From positions 1,816,833-1,880,832 of the forward strand of contig NZ_VEGI01000001.1 in assembly GCF_007679325.1 (NCBI RefSeq): a DNA stretch of 64,000 bases. Direction: 5' to 3'. Source of the stretch: Arthrobacter sp. U41 (GTDB taxonomy: Bacteria > Actinomycetota > Actinomycetes > Actinomycetales > Micrococcaceae). The position numbers and the translations under genes were made by a program. Below the pieces are notes generated by a model. It was given only the letters and a program-made list of their open reading frames with translations. It had not been told where the DNA came from and searched no databases. Below are positions 1-7,963 of this stretch, piece after piece. The first letter of the stretch is position 1. Each line of letters opens with the position of its first letter.

Positions 1-753
1 GCCGGTGAGGCCCAGTGCGCGGACGGCGGCGAGCGCCACATTGCCGACGTCGACCGCTTCGCCGGCGTCGGCCCGGCGGGTGGCTACGGCGTTCCCGACG
101 TTGCCTTGCGCCAACTCCGTTTTCTCGACCACGACGACGAACGGTGCGGCGCCGTTATGCGCCGGCGTGCCGAACACCATGGGTCCGTACTCGGCCCCGG
201 GGATGAACTCCTGAACGATCTGCCCGGCCGGGAGACGGTGCCAGTCCACCTCCGTGCCGGCGTCGATGACGGCCACGCCGCGCCCGCCACGGGACACCCG
301 GGGCTTGACGACCACGGGTCCCCCCAGCGCGGCCATGGCTGCCTTCGCGTCGGCATAGTCGCCGGGCACCCCGAAACGGGGCACCGGGACTCCGGCCGAG
401 TGCAGCTGCCAGGCGGTGAACAGCTTGTCGTCGGCGAGCGCCACCGGACCGGGGTCCCCGATGATCACGCGGACCTCCGCCCCGAACGCCGCCCGGTACG
501 CCGCAAGCTGAGGGAGTTCCTCGCTCACGGTGGGAATGATCATGTTGATGCCCTCCTGCACGACGATCCTGCGGAGCGCCGAAACCAGGTCCGGGTCCGA
601 GGCGGGAGGGACGGGAACGACCGTCAGGCCTGCGCCGGCGGGAAGCTCGCGGATGTCGGTGCCGAGGACGGGGATGCCGCGGTCTTTCAGCTGGGCGGCA
701 ATGGCGCGGCCCGCGGGCCCTCCCGCGCCGGTGACCAGGACGCGGGGTTTCAC
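1..753 (-). CDS. ATP-grasp, carbamoyl-phosphate-synthase-like protein (partial, C-terminus outside window)
   Basis: An open minus-strand frame starts at a GTG at 753 and runs off the left edge (251 codons visible). The protein opens VKPRVLVTGAGGPAGRAIA, a Rossmann-like glycine-rich loop. It continues through a pre-ATP-grasp domain into ATP-grasp residues (ALADDKLFT, GGPVVVKPRVSRGGRG, QEFIPGAEYG) that resemble the CarB large subunit and other carboxylate-amine ligases. The GTG overlaps the stop of the upstream PIG-L gene (GTGA), so the two are translationally coupled. With a membrane-tethered sugar deacetylase as partner, I infer a role in cell-surface glycan or small-molecule conjugate synthesis. 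The substrate cannot be told. The frame matches family motifs throughout, so the call is secure although the gene is partial. Confidence 0.8.
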   Translation of the reverse strand, partial: MKPRVLVTGAGGPAGRAIAAQLKDRGIPVLGTDIRELPAGAGLTVVPVPPASDPDLVSALRRIVVQEGINMIIPTVSEELPQLAAYRAAFGAEVRVIIGDPGPVALADDKLFTAWQLHSAGVPVPRFGVPGDYADAKAAMAALGGPVVVKPRVSRGGRGVAVIDAGTEVDWHRLPAGQIVQEFIPGAEYGPMVFGTPAHNGAAPFVVVVEKTELAQGNVGNAVATRRADAGEAVDVGNVALAAVRALGLTG

Positions 754-1655
754 AGCTTCTCCAGTTCCGTGTTCAGCAGACGGATGGGCTCATAGGCTTC
801 GGCGACCCTGCGGCGGGCCTGCCCGCCGCGGAAGGAGGCGATGCCCCGGACCCGTTCGGGGGTCATGTACGGCTTGGCCAGCTGGTCGCTGTGCATCTTG
901 ACCGCCTGGACCTTGGCATCCATGTAGTCGTCAATGTCGACGAAAACGCTCGGATTGAATTCGCGCGTCGCTGAAGGGCTTTCGTAGCAGAGAATCGAGT
1001 GATGCTGGCGGGCTGCCCGGAGTGTGGCCTGGTGGACGGCCTGGTGGTCCTGGTGCTGGTCATGGTTGGAGTGAGTCAGGATGATGTCGGGGTTATAGCG
1101 GGCGATCGCCGCCTCGATGACACCAACCATCTCCTGGCTGTGCCGGGTCAGTTCCGTGTCGGTGAAATTGTGGTGGGCCATCCCGGTGAGGCCCATGAAC
1201 TCCGCGCCGCGCTGCGCATCCAGCGAGCGCTCCAGGGCGTCACCGCCGCGCTTGCCGTCGCTCATGACGAGTCCCTGGACCTCGTGCCCGGAGTCCACGA
1301 ATTTTGCCAGGGTTCCCCCGCAGGCCAGTTCAAGGTCGTCCGGATGGGCGCCGATTGCCAGGACACGGCGGGGCTGGCGGGCCGGGACTCCCCCGGTGCG
1401 CAGGGCCGTCATGACCACGCCCAGTGCCGCGAGGCCGCCGACGGTTGCAGTGAAGTTCGCGGTCCGCCAGAACTGCGATGCCTCGAGGAGGAAGCAGGCA
1501 AGATTCGTCATGAGCAACGTGCCGCCCACAACGAGCGAAACCTGCCGCAGCAACTCGGGCCGGCGCAGCCGGCGGTGGAACCAGGAGCGGCCGACGGCGG
1601 CAGCGACCAGGAATGTGATCAGAAAAACAATCAGCAAAACATATATCGAGACCAT
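750..1655 (-). CDS. PIG-L family deacetylase with N-terminal membrane segments
   Basis: A 301-residue protein. Three hydrophobic stretches (about residues 3-21, 40-57 and 66-84) form an N-terminal membrane part. A PIG-L/LmbE zinc-dependent N-acetylglucosamine deacetylase domain follows. Its metal-binding motif AHPDD lies at 103-107, and a second His-rich segment (HSNHDQHQDHQAVH, about 195-208) would supply further ligands. Family members remove acetyl groups from GlcNAc-type substrates in glycan, mycothiol or antibiotic pathways. The membrane anchor argues for a lipid-linked or envelope substrate and against a soluble mycothiol enzyme. The ATG at 1655 follows GAAGGAA about 10 nt upstream. The gene overlaps the next one by 4 nt. 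Confidence 0.85.
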   Translation of the reverse strand: MVSIYVLLIVFLITFLVAAAVGRSWFHRRLRRPELLRQVSLVVGGTLLMTNLACFLLEASQFWRTANFTATVGGLAALGVVMTALRTGGVPARQPRRVLAIGAHPDDLELACGGTLAKFVDSGHEVQGLVMSDGKRGGDALERSLDAQRGAEFMGLTGMAHHNFTDTELTRHSQEMVGVIEAAIARYNPDIILTHSNHDQHQDHQAVHQATLRAARQHHSILCYESPSATREFNPSVFVDIDDYMDAKVQAVKMHSDQLAKPYMTPERVRGIASFRGGQARRRVAEAYEPIRLLNTELEKL

Positions 1656-2190
1656 GGAAATCCAATTCCTTCGTAGAAGTACCGGCAGCCCTCAGCGCTG
1701 ACCGGGAATAAAGCGACAGAACGTCAGATAAGGCCGCGGGAAAGAGCCGGGCATGGGTGCGGAAGGTGGACCGTTCGTGGAGCAAGTCCAGGGCGTCTCC
1801 GGCAGGGCGCAGGCCGGCAATCAGCGCAGCCGCAATCGGCGGCACTTGCACTTCTGGGCGTTGACCATCGCTTATGTTGCACAGCGCGATTGCCCCCCGG
1901 CATGTTGCGTGGCATGTGAGACTTTCTGGAGACCTTGGACCTGCTCATCAGTAAAGTCGAGTCCTCTATCAGTAGGCCCGAGTAGGCGCTACTCGAAACT
2001 TTTTGGTTTTGAATTCAACAAGTGGACGGGTAGTACTCGCATTCATTAATTCGACTACCCGGAGTGCCCTATTCCTGCCCCAATTCCCTGCCGGGGGCGC
2101 CGTGTAAGTCCCTGCGATGCGGCGGATCCCGTTACCCCACATGACGTCCGCGGCGGTGCGGGCCGGCGTTCCAGGTGTTACGTTTTTTGT
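1656..2190. other. Intergenic region with inverted repeats, no convincing gene
   Basis: A 535-nt gap between the divergent PIG-L unit and the methionine operon. The small frames here have no family resemblance or convincing ribosome binding site. The segment 1890-2060 is clearly less GC-rich than its surroundings. It contains a perfect 7-bp inverted repeat CGAGTAG/CTACTCG at 1979-1995 and an 8-bp pair CGGGTAGT (2027-2034)/ACTACCCG (2054-2061). These may be operators for one or both divergent units. Nothing else was recognised. Confidence 0.6.
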
Positions 2191-2302
2191 GAGTAATGAG
2201 AACCGGCACCAAGCCCTGACTGGCCGGTCGGCAACCCTCCCTTTCGCGGCGGGGTGCCTCAGGTGAATACTCGGCATATCGACCATTCGAGCTGCAAGCG
2301 TG
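2191..2302 (+). promoter_or_regulatory. SAM-IV riboswitch upstream of the metZ operon
   Basis: The segment matches the SAM-I/SAM-IV aptamer core as found in mycobacterial SAM-IV RNAs. It has a TGAG...CCAAGCCC stretch, then GGCAACCCTCC at 2230-2240 and GGGGTGCC near 2251-2258, followed by GGTGA. The P1 helix is formed by GAGTA (2191-2195) and TACTC (2268-2272). A following segment up to about 2302, just before the DUF1737 Shine-Dalgarno, would hold the SAM-IV-specific extra pairing. It lies directly ahead of DUF1737-rhodanese-metZ, which fits S-adenosylmethionine repression of methionine synthesis. The 3' boundary and the switching mechanism are not resolved. Confidence 0.85.
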
Positions 2303-2319
2303 AAAGAAGGAGTTCCGTC

Positions 2320-2643
2320 GTGCCTGACGCGTCCGCACCCGCTGTCCCCACCACAGCACCCACTACAGCACCCGCCCCATCCCCCGCCGGTGCCGACGGT
2401 GCCGCCGAAGAGAGACTGGCGTACCGCCTGTTCACCGGCCCCGATGACCGGGCCTTCTGCGAGCGGGTCTCGGCCGCCCTCGCCGAGGGCTACGTGCTGC
2501 ACGGCAGCCCGTCCGCCACGTACAACGGCATCAACGTCATCGTGGCCCAGGCCGTGGTGCTGCCGGCCGCGGTGGCCAGCGCCGATGCCGCCGTCGCCAA
2601 CGCCGTGGATGACCTTGAGTTCGACGGCGAGGGCCACGCGTGA
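2320..2643 (+). CDS. DUF1737 domain protein
   Basis: A 107-residue protein. The first ~30 residues are a Pro/Ala/Thr-rich tail. The rest (ERLAYRLFTGPDDRAFCERV, then GYVLHGSPSATYNGINVIVA) matches DUF1737, a small domain of unknown function usually found as a stand-alone protein or tail. The GTG at 2320 was chosen because AAAGAAGGAG ends 7 nt before it. An in-frame ATG at 2254 would lie inside the riboswitch. It is the first gene of the SAM-controlled operon and overlaps the rhodanese start (GTGA), which links it to sulfur assimilation. No biochemical role is known to me. Confidence 0.8.
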   Translation: MPDASAPAVPTTAPTTAPAPSPAGADGAAEERLAYRLFTGPDDRAFCERVSAALAEGYVLHGSPSATYNGINVIVAQAVVLPAAVASADAAVANAVDDLEFDGEGHA

Positions 2644-3059
2644 GCTACGCCGGGGACCTTAGCCCGCACGAGGCCTGGGCCAAGCTGGAGGACGGCGCCA
2701 TCCTGGTGGACGTCCGCACCGAAGGCGAATGGGCCCACATTGGCATCCCGGAAACCCCGGCCGCGGGCAGCACGCGGAACGAGCCGCTTTTCATCCAGTG
2801 GAACCTGGCCGGCGGCGTCCCCAATGCGCGGTTCATCGAACAGCTGAAGCAGCAGGCCCCCGCCGGCGAAGGCACCGAACTGGTTTTCCTGTGCCGTTCC
2901 GGCGCCCGGTCCATCGCCGCCGCGATCGCCGCAACGGACGCCGGTTTCACGTCCTACAACGTTTTGGAGGGCTTCGAGGGCGAGCCGGACCGGCACGGCG
3001 GGCGCACCGTTAACGGGTGGAAGAACCGCGGCCTGCCCACCAACACCGGAAAGCACTAA
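2640..3059 (+). CDS. Rhodanese-like sulfurtransferase
   Basis: A 139-residue single rhodanese domain. The active-site loop CRSGAR has its Cys at residue 85, which would carry a persulfide. The CH2A-type motif DVRTEGEW is at 24-31. The start is a GTG that overlaps the previous stop codon, and the next gene begins directly after its stop. Its place between DUF1737 and metZ suggests that it delivers or handles reduced sulfur for homocysteine formation. That link is inferred from context, because rhodaneses act on many sulfur donors. Confidence 0.88.
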   Translation: MSYAGDLSPHEAWAKLEDGAILVDVRTEGEWAHIGIPETPAAGSTRNEPLFIQWNLAGGVPNARFIEQLKQQAPAGEGTELVFLCRSGARSIAAAIAATDAGFTSYNVLEGFEGEPDRHGGRTVNGWKNRGLPTNTGKH

Positions 3060-4268
3060 GTGACCTTCAACCCTGACGCCGCCGGCTGGAGCGCCGACAC
3101 CCAGGCCGTCCGCGGCGGACTCGACCGCACCGGCTTCCAGGAAACGTCCGAGCCCGTGTTCCTGAACTCCGGCTTCGTCTACGAATCCGCGGCCGCCGCC
3201 GAGCGCGCCTTCACCGGCGAGGACGAACGCTTCGTTTACTCCCGCTACGGCAACCCGTCGGTGGCCACGTTCCAGGAACGGCTCCGGCTGCTCGAAGGCA
3301 CGGAGGCTTGCTTCGCCACTGCCTCGGGCATGTCCGCCGTCTTCACCGCTCTCGGCGCCCTGCTGGCCGCCGGGGACCGGGTAGTCGCGGCCCGCTCGCT
3401 GTTCGGCTCGTGCTTCGTGATCCTCAATGAGATCCTGCCCCGGTGGGGCGTGGAGACAGTCTTTGTGGACGGACCGGACCTGGCGCAGTGGCGGTCCGCG
3501 CTGTCGGAACCCACGACGGCGGTCTTCTTCGAGTCGCCGTCGAACCCGATGCAGGAAATCGTGGACATCGCCGCCGTGAGCGAACTGGCGCACGCCGCCG
3601 GGGCGACGGTGGTCGTCGACAACGTCTTTGCCACGCCCCTGCTGCAGCGTTGCGGGGAACTCGGCGCGGACGTGGTGGTCTACTCCGGCACCAAGCACAT
3701 CGACGGCCAGGGCCGGGTGCTCGGCGGCGCGATCCTGGGCACCAAGGAGTTCATCGAGGGCCCGGTCAAGCAGCTTATGCGCCACACCGGCCCGGCGCTC
3801 TCGGCCTTCAACGCGTGGGTGCTGACCAAGGGCCTGGAGACGATGGCCCTGCGCGTCAACCATTCCTCCGCCTCCGCGCTGCGGCTGGCGGAATGGCTCC
3901 AGGAGCAGCCCGCGGTGGGCTGGGTGAAGTACCCGCTGCTGCCCTCCCATCCGCAGTACGAACTTGCCGCCCGGCAGATGAAGGCCGGCGGAACCGTGCT
4001 GACCTTCGAGCTCGCCCCGTCCGCCGGGCGGTCCGCGAAAGAGGCCGCCTTCGCGCTGCTGGATGCCCTGCGGATCATCGACATCTCCAACAACCTGGGC
4101 GATTCGAAGTCCCTCATCACCCATCCCGCCACCACAACGCACCGCGCCATGGGGCCGGAGGGCCGCGCGGCGATCGGGCTCAGCGACGGCGTGGTGCGAC
4201 TGTCCGTGGGACTCGAGGACATCGATGACCTCATCCGCGATCTGGGCCAGGCGCTCAAGCAGGTCTAG
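3060..4268 (+). CDS. metZ: O-succinylhomoserine sulfhydrylase
   Basis: A 402-residue PLP-dependent enzyme of the Cys/Met metabolism family. It joins an O-acylhomoserine with sulfide to give homocysteine (direct sulfhydrylation). The PLP lysine is K212 in [16 protein letters not shown], the cofactor Asp lies in [12 protein letters not shown], and the phosphate-binding SRYGNPS motif is at 61-67. The pattern and length are closest to MetZ. MetB or MetY remain possible by homology alone. GTG start at 3060, with no gap after the rhodanese. The upstream SAM-IV riboswitch supports a methionine role. Its stop overlaps the stop of the convergent GCS2 gene by a few bases. Confidence 0.9.
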   Translation: MTFNPDAAGWSADTQAVRGGLDRTGFQETSEPVFLNSGFVYESAAAAERAFTGEDERFVYSRYGNPSVATFQERLRLLEGTEACFATASGMSAVFTALGALLAAGDRVVAARSLFGSCFVILNEILPRWGVETVFVDGPDLAQWRSALSEPTTAVFFESPSNPMQEIVDIAAVSELAHAAGATVVVDNVFATPLLQRCGELGADVVVYSGTKHIDGQGRVLGGAILGTKEFIEGPVKQLMRHTGPALSAFNAWVLTKGLETMALRVNHSSASALRLAEWLQEQPAVGWVKYPLLPSHPQYELAARQMKAGGTVLTFELAPSAGRSAKEAAFALLDALRIIDISNNLGDSKSLITHPATTTHRAMGPEGRAAIGLSDGVVRLSVGLEDIDDLIRDLGQALKQV

Positions 4269-5449
4269 GCGCGGCTGGCCCCGCCCAGGGACGCATCCTG
4301 GCCGGCCTCCACGGCGGCACTTCCCTCCGTGGTCACCTCGACGGCCCGTTCGACGACGGCGGCCAGCCCGCCTGCGTGGAATGGCTCCCGCTGCAGGTGC
4401 GAACCTGTGCCCTCCGCCAGGATCCGGCCGACGCCCTCGCGGACCAGTTCCAGCTCGCCCTGCTCCTCCAGCACGGGTGCCACGAAGTCCACGAGGGCAT
4501 GGACCACGTCGGCGGCCGGGGCCGGGGTGAAGGTTCCGAAGTCCAGCAGTTCCCCGCGCAGACCGCAGTTGCTGGCCTGCCAGGCAGCCATCCGCAGCAG
4601 CAGCGTGGGCACGGGGGCGGGATCGACGCCGTCGTTCCATTCCCGGGACGCCGACTCGACGAGCGCGCGGACCAGCACCGCGATGAGCGCCGCGTCCTCG
4701 GCCCGCAGGCAGACGTCGGCGACGCGGATCTCCACGGTGGGATGCTGCCGGGCCAGCCGCGCGTCGAAGTAGATCATTCCCTCGTCCATGAGGACGCCGC
4801 TTTCCACGAGCCGGGTCACCAGCCGCCGGTAGGCGGGCAGGCTGCCGAAGATCATGGTGGGCCCGGACCCGGGCCAGCGGTTCCAGGCCTGCGTCCGGTA
4901 GCTTTCGAATCCTGTTTCGGCGCCGTTCCAGTACGGGGAGTTCGCGCTGAGGGCTATCAGCACGGCCAGCTTGTCCCGGATCCGGTCCATCACGGCCACC
5001 CCTTCCTCCGGCGAGTCCACCAGGGTGTGGACGTGGAGGCCGCAGGTCAACTGGTTCCGGACTGTGAGCCCGAAGCGCTGCTGCATGGTCATGTAGCGGG
5101 GATTGGGTGTCAGGTGCGTGGCGGCGCCCTGGGGGGACGTGGCGAGCGCCGCGACGCGGCCGCCGTGCGCGCGGGCGGCGTCGTCCGCCCGCGCCCGGCC
5201 CTGCCTGAGCTGCCGGAGGAGTTCCGGGTAATCCAGGCAAGGCCGTGTCTGGGTTTCAATTTGCTCGAGCTTGAGCTCGTAACTGAAGTCCGCTCCGCCG
5301 TCGTGGACCGGTTGCTGCCCCGGGAGCAACAGGGCGGCGTCCTGCTTCGGCGGCACCAGGCCGGGCAGCATAACGTCGGCGAGGGCAAGCAGCATCCCTG
5401 TTTCGGGATCCACAATGAGCAGTTCTTCTTCCACGCCGAAAGTGCGCAT
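4265..5449 (-). CDS. Carboxylate-amine ligase, glutamate-cysteine ligase family 2 (YbdK type)
   Basis: A 394-residue protein that begins [18 protein letters not shown], the hallmark GVEEE nucleotide/metal-binding strand of GCS2 enzymes. Later family blocks include [34 protein letters not shown] and [19 protein letters not shown]. Family members form amide bonds from a carboxylate, ATP and an amine. Some have weak glutamate-cysteine ligase activity, and actinobacterial relatives include EgtA. No ergothioneine genes lie nearby, so I keep the general call. A -10-like CACAAT at 5456-5461 ends 6 nt before the ATG and no clear Shine-Dalgarno is present, so the mRNA may be leaderless. The gene converges on metZ with overlapping stops. 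Confidence 0.82.
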   Translation of the reverse strand: MRTFGVEEELLIVDPETGMLLALADVMLPGLVPPKQDAALLLPGQQPVHDGGADFSYELKLEQIETQTRPCLDYPELLRQLRQGRARADDAARAHGGRVAALATSPQGAATHLTPNPRYMTMQQRFGLTVRNQLTCGLHVHTLVDSPEEGVAVMDRIRDKLAVLIALSANSPYWNGAETGFESYRTQAWNRWPGSGPTMIFGSLPAYRRLVTRLVESGVLMDEGMIYFDARLARQHPTVEIRVADVCLRAEDAALIAVLVRALVESASREWNDGVDPAPVPTLLLRMAAWQASNCGLRGELLDFGTFTPAPAADVVHALVDFVAPVLEEQGELELVREGVGRILAEGTGSHLQREPFHAGGLAAVVERAVEVTTEGSAAVEAGQDASLGGASRA

Positions 5450-5455
5450 GACTCT

Positions 5456-5461
5456 ATTGTG
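5456..5461 (-). promoter_or_regulatory. Putative -10 element of a leaderless promoter (GCS2 ligase)
   Basis: On the minus strand CACAAT is followed by six bases (AGAGTC) and then the ATG of the ligase, so transcription would start at or next to the start codon. This is inferred from spacing alone. Confidence 0.4.
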
Positions 5462-5539
5462 CGGCAGGATCGGGCGAAACGCCCGTGGTCATTTGACCCG
5501 GTCGGATGCGGAAGGACCCCGGGGCGTCATTCAGCGCAT

Positions 5540-7063
5540 TCAGTCTTGGAAATACTCGATCTTCGCGCCGATGGTGTTGAGCCGCTCGGCCAGGTCCTCG
5601 TAGCCGCGCTCGATCACGTAGATGTTGCGCAGTTCCGAGACGCCTCGCGCCGCGAGCATCGCCAGCAGCAGGCAGGCCGCCGGGCGGAGTGCCGGCGGGC
5701 AGCCGACCTCGGCCGCACGCCACTTGGTGGGTCCGTTGACGTAGATCCGGTGCGGGTCCAGCAGCTGCACCCGGGCGCCCAGCTTGTTCAGCTCGGTGAG
5801 ATAGATCGCGCGGTTGTCGTAGACCCAGTCGTGGATCATCGTCTGGCCCTGGGCATTGGCGGCGATGACGGCGAAGAAGGGCAGGTTGTCGATGTTCAGC
5901 CCGGGGAAGGGCATCGGGTGGATCTTGTCTTCCGGGGCGCGCAGCGCGGAGGGCTTTGTGGTGACGTCCACCAGCCGGGTGCGCCCGTTGCGGGCCAGGT
6001 ATTCACCGGACACTTCGAGCCGCTGGCCCATCTGTTCCAGCGTCGCAAGTTCGATCTCCATGAATTCAATCGGGACGCGGCGGATGGTGACTTCCGAGTC
6101 CGTGACGATCCCGGCGGTGATCAGGCTCATCGCCTCGATCGGGTCCTCGGAAGGGAAGTACTCGATATCGGCGTCGACCGCGGGGCGGCCGGTGATCTTC
6201 AGCGTGGTGGTTCCAACGCCCTGGATCCCGACGCCGAGCATCTGCAGGTAGAAGCAGAGGTCCTGCACCATGTAGTTGGGGCTGGCGTTGCGGATGATGG
6301 TGGTGCCGCTGCGGTGGGCGGCGGCCATGATGGCGTTTTCGGTGACGGTGTCCCCGCGTTCGCTGAGCACGAAGGAACGGTCGTGCCCGTCCGACGGCGG
6401 CGCCTTCACGGCGTAGTAGCCGGACTTCGCGTCGACGCTGAGGCCGAACTGGCGCAGCGCCTGCATGTGCGGCTGCACGGTACGGGTGCCGAGGTCGCAG
6501 CCGCCTGCGTAGGGCAGCCGGTATTCGCTGGATTCGTCCAGGAGCGGGCCCAGCAGCATGATGACGCTGCGGGTCCGGCGGGCGGCCTCGACGTCCATCG
6601 AGTCCAGGTCCAGCACGGCGGGGCGGCGGATCTGCAGGTCGTTGGCGTTAAGCCAGGTGCACTCGACGCCGATGCTGGTCAGCACCTCGACGATCCGGTT
6701 AACCTCTTCGATCCGGGCGAGCCGCCGCAGCGTGGTGGTGCCGCGGTTGATCAGGCTGGCGCACAGCAGGGCGACGCCGGCGTTCTTGCTGCTGTTCACA
6801 TCGACGGCGCCGGACAGGGTGCGGCCGCCCTCGACCCGGAGGTGCGTCATGGCGGGCCGGCCCACTTTGACGATGCTCCGGCCGAAGATGGACTCCAGTC
6901 GCTGGATCATTTTCAGGCTCAAATTCTGCTTGCCTTGTTCCATCCGGGCGATGGCGCTCTGGCTGGTTCCCAGCTCGGCAGCGAGCTGCCCCTGGGTCCA
7001 GCCCTTCTGGCCGCGGGCGTCGCGGAGCAGGGCGCCGACGTGTTCAGCAGTCTCTTGAGTCAT
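5540..7063 (-). CDS. XRE helix-turn-helix domain fused to UDP-GlcNAc enolpyruvyl transferase (MurA-like)
   Basis: A 507-residue fusion. Residues ~7-65 form an XRE-type helix-turn-helix (GWTQGQLAAELGTSQSAIAR). Residues ~74-507 form a MurA/EPT fold. Key MurA residues are kept: K93 in SSKNAG, C189 in GGCDLGTR (the PEP/fosfomycin cysteine), R193, D392 in PGLNIDNL, and the C-terminal ERGYEDL. The enolpyruvyl transferase activity (UDP-GlcNAc + PEP, first committed step to UDP-MurNAc) is therefore plausible. The second half of the active-site loop differs from textbook MurA (TVQPHM where PVDLHI is usual). This may be an extra, regulated copy and not the housekeeping enzyme. A standard MurA elsewhere in the genome would settle that. 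Confidence 0.85.
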   Translation of the reverse strand: MTQETAEHVGALLRDARGQKGWTQGQLAAELGTSQSAIARMEQGKQNLSLKMIQRLESIFGRSIVKVGRPAMTHLRVEGGRTLSGAVDVNSSKNAGVALLCASLINRGTTTLRRLARIEEVNRIVEVLTSIGVECTWLNANDLQIRRPAVLDLDSMDVEAARRTRSVIMLLGPLLDESSEYRLPYAGGCDLGTRTVQPHMQALRQFGLSVDAKSGYYAVKAPPSDGHDRSFVLSERGDTVTENAIMAAAHRSGTTIIRNASPNYMVQDLCFYLQMLGVGIQGVGTTTLKITGRPAVDADIEYFPSEDPIEAMSLITAGIVTDSEVTIRRVPIEFMEIELATLEQMGQRLEVSGEYLARNGRTRLVDVTTKPSALRAPEDKIHPMPFPGLNIDNLPFFAVIAANAQGQTMIHDWVYDNRAIYLTELNKLGARVQLLDPHRIYVNGPTKWRAAEVGCPPALRPAACLLLAMLAARGVSELRNIYVIERGYEDLAERLNTIGAKIEYFQD

Positions 7064-7168
7064 CCCAAGAAAATATCACGCATGATTTATTAACCCCGGG
7101 ATTCCCGCCGGAATGCCGTTAATCTCACACAAATACCCGCACCGTGCGATAAGGGCCGCTGCTGCCGG

Positions 7169-7963
7169 TCAGTTCCAGACCATGTTCCAGGTCCCCGCCG
7201 CCAGGGCAGCAGCCACTGCGGCGCCGGCTATCAGCAGCCCGCCCAGGAACACCCACACGTCCAGGCCGCTGAAGACCGACGTCCGGGCCCACGTGCGGGG
7301 ACCCCCGCCGAAGCCGCGCGCTTCCATGGTGACCGCCAGCCGGGAGGCCCGCCGGACGGCCTGCACCAGCAGCCCGAAGCTCTGCCCCAGGGTGGCCCGC
7401 ATCCGCTGCAGCGGGTTCCCGTGGGACCCCACGCCGCGGGCGCGCCGGGCCATGCCGATGGTCTGCCACTCCTCGGCCATCAGGCCCACCAGCCGCATCG
7501 CGGCCAGCGTCCCCAGGACAAAGCGGTGCGGAAGCTTCGCTTTCTGCGCGAGGGCGTCGGCCAGGTCCGTGGGATCCGTGCAGCTCATCAGCAGCACGGC
7601 CGGCAGCGCGATCGCCAGGCCGCGGAGCATAAAGCCGAGCCCGAGTTCCAGGGAACCCTCGCTGATGGACCAGATCCTGGCGTCGAACAGGATGGCCCCG
7701 CTGTCCGGGGCAAGAATGGTGGTGCTCCAGCCGCCCAGGGCAGCGGCGAGGATCAGCGGCCAGCCGCGGTGCCAGAGCAGTCCGACGGTCAGTCCGGCCA
7801 GCGGAAGTAGCGCCAGCTCGAAGGCGAGCGCCACGGAGGCGGACACCCAGTCGATGGACAACGCCAGCACCATCGTGATGAGCATAACGGCGGCGAATTT
7901 CGCCAGCGGGTTGGCGCGGGTCAGGACGGCATCGTTGCCGCGCAGGGTCAGTTCCTGCCTCAT
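7169..7963 (-). CDS. Energy-coupling factor transporter transmembrane protein (EcfT, YkoC type)
   Basis: A 264-residue membrane protein with about five or six hydrophobic segments. It starts at the ATG at 7963, not further upstream. The ATG overlaps the ecfA stop (ATGA), and the protein then reads MRQELTLRGNDAVLTRANPL, a typical EcfT N-terminus. The two family coupling motifs with short Ala-Arg-Gly signatures are visible (MARRARG and MEARGFGG), which contact the ATPases. It forms the scaffold of the ECF importer with the ATPase and YkoE. It is the last gene of the TPP-riboswitch operon. Confidence 0.88.
   Translation of the reverse strand: MRQELTLRGNDAVLTRANPLAKFAAVMLITMVLALSIDWVSASVALAFELALLPLAGLTVGLLWHRGWPLILAAALGGWSTTILAPDSGAILFDARIWSISEGSLELGLGFMLRGLAIALPAVLLMSCTDPTDLADALAQKAKLPHRFVLGTLAAMRLVGLMAEEWQTIGMARRARGVGSHGNPLQRMRATLGQSFGLLVQAVRRASRLAVTMEARGFGGGPRTWARTSVFSGLDVWVFLGGLLIAGAAVAAALAAGTWNMVWN

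Noticed and set aside
2490..5240. 916-codon open frame on the minus strand
   Set aside because: It lies antisense to rhodanese and metZ and out of frame with the GCS2 gene. It is Arg/Gly/Pro-rich with no family motif. Such frames are expected in high-GC DNA.
4376..7093. 905-codon open frame on the plus strand
   Set aside because: Antisense to the GCS2 ligase and MurA-HTH genes, both of which have clear conserved motifs. No ribosome binding site or domain.
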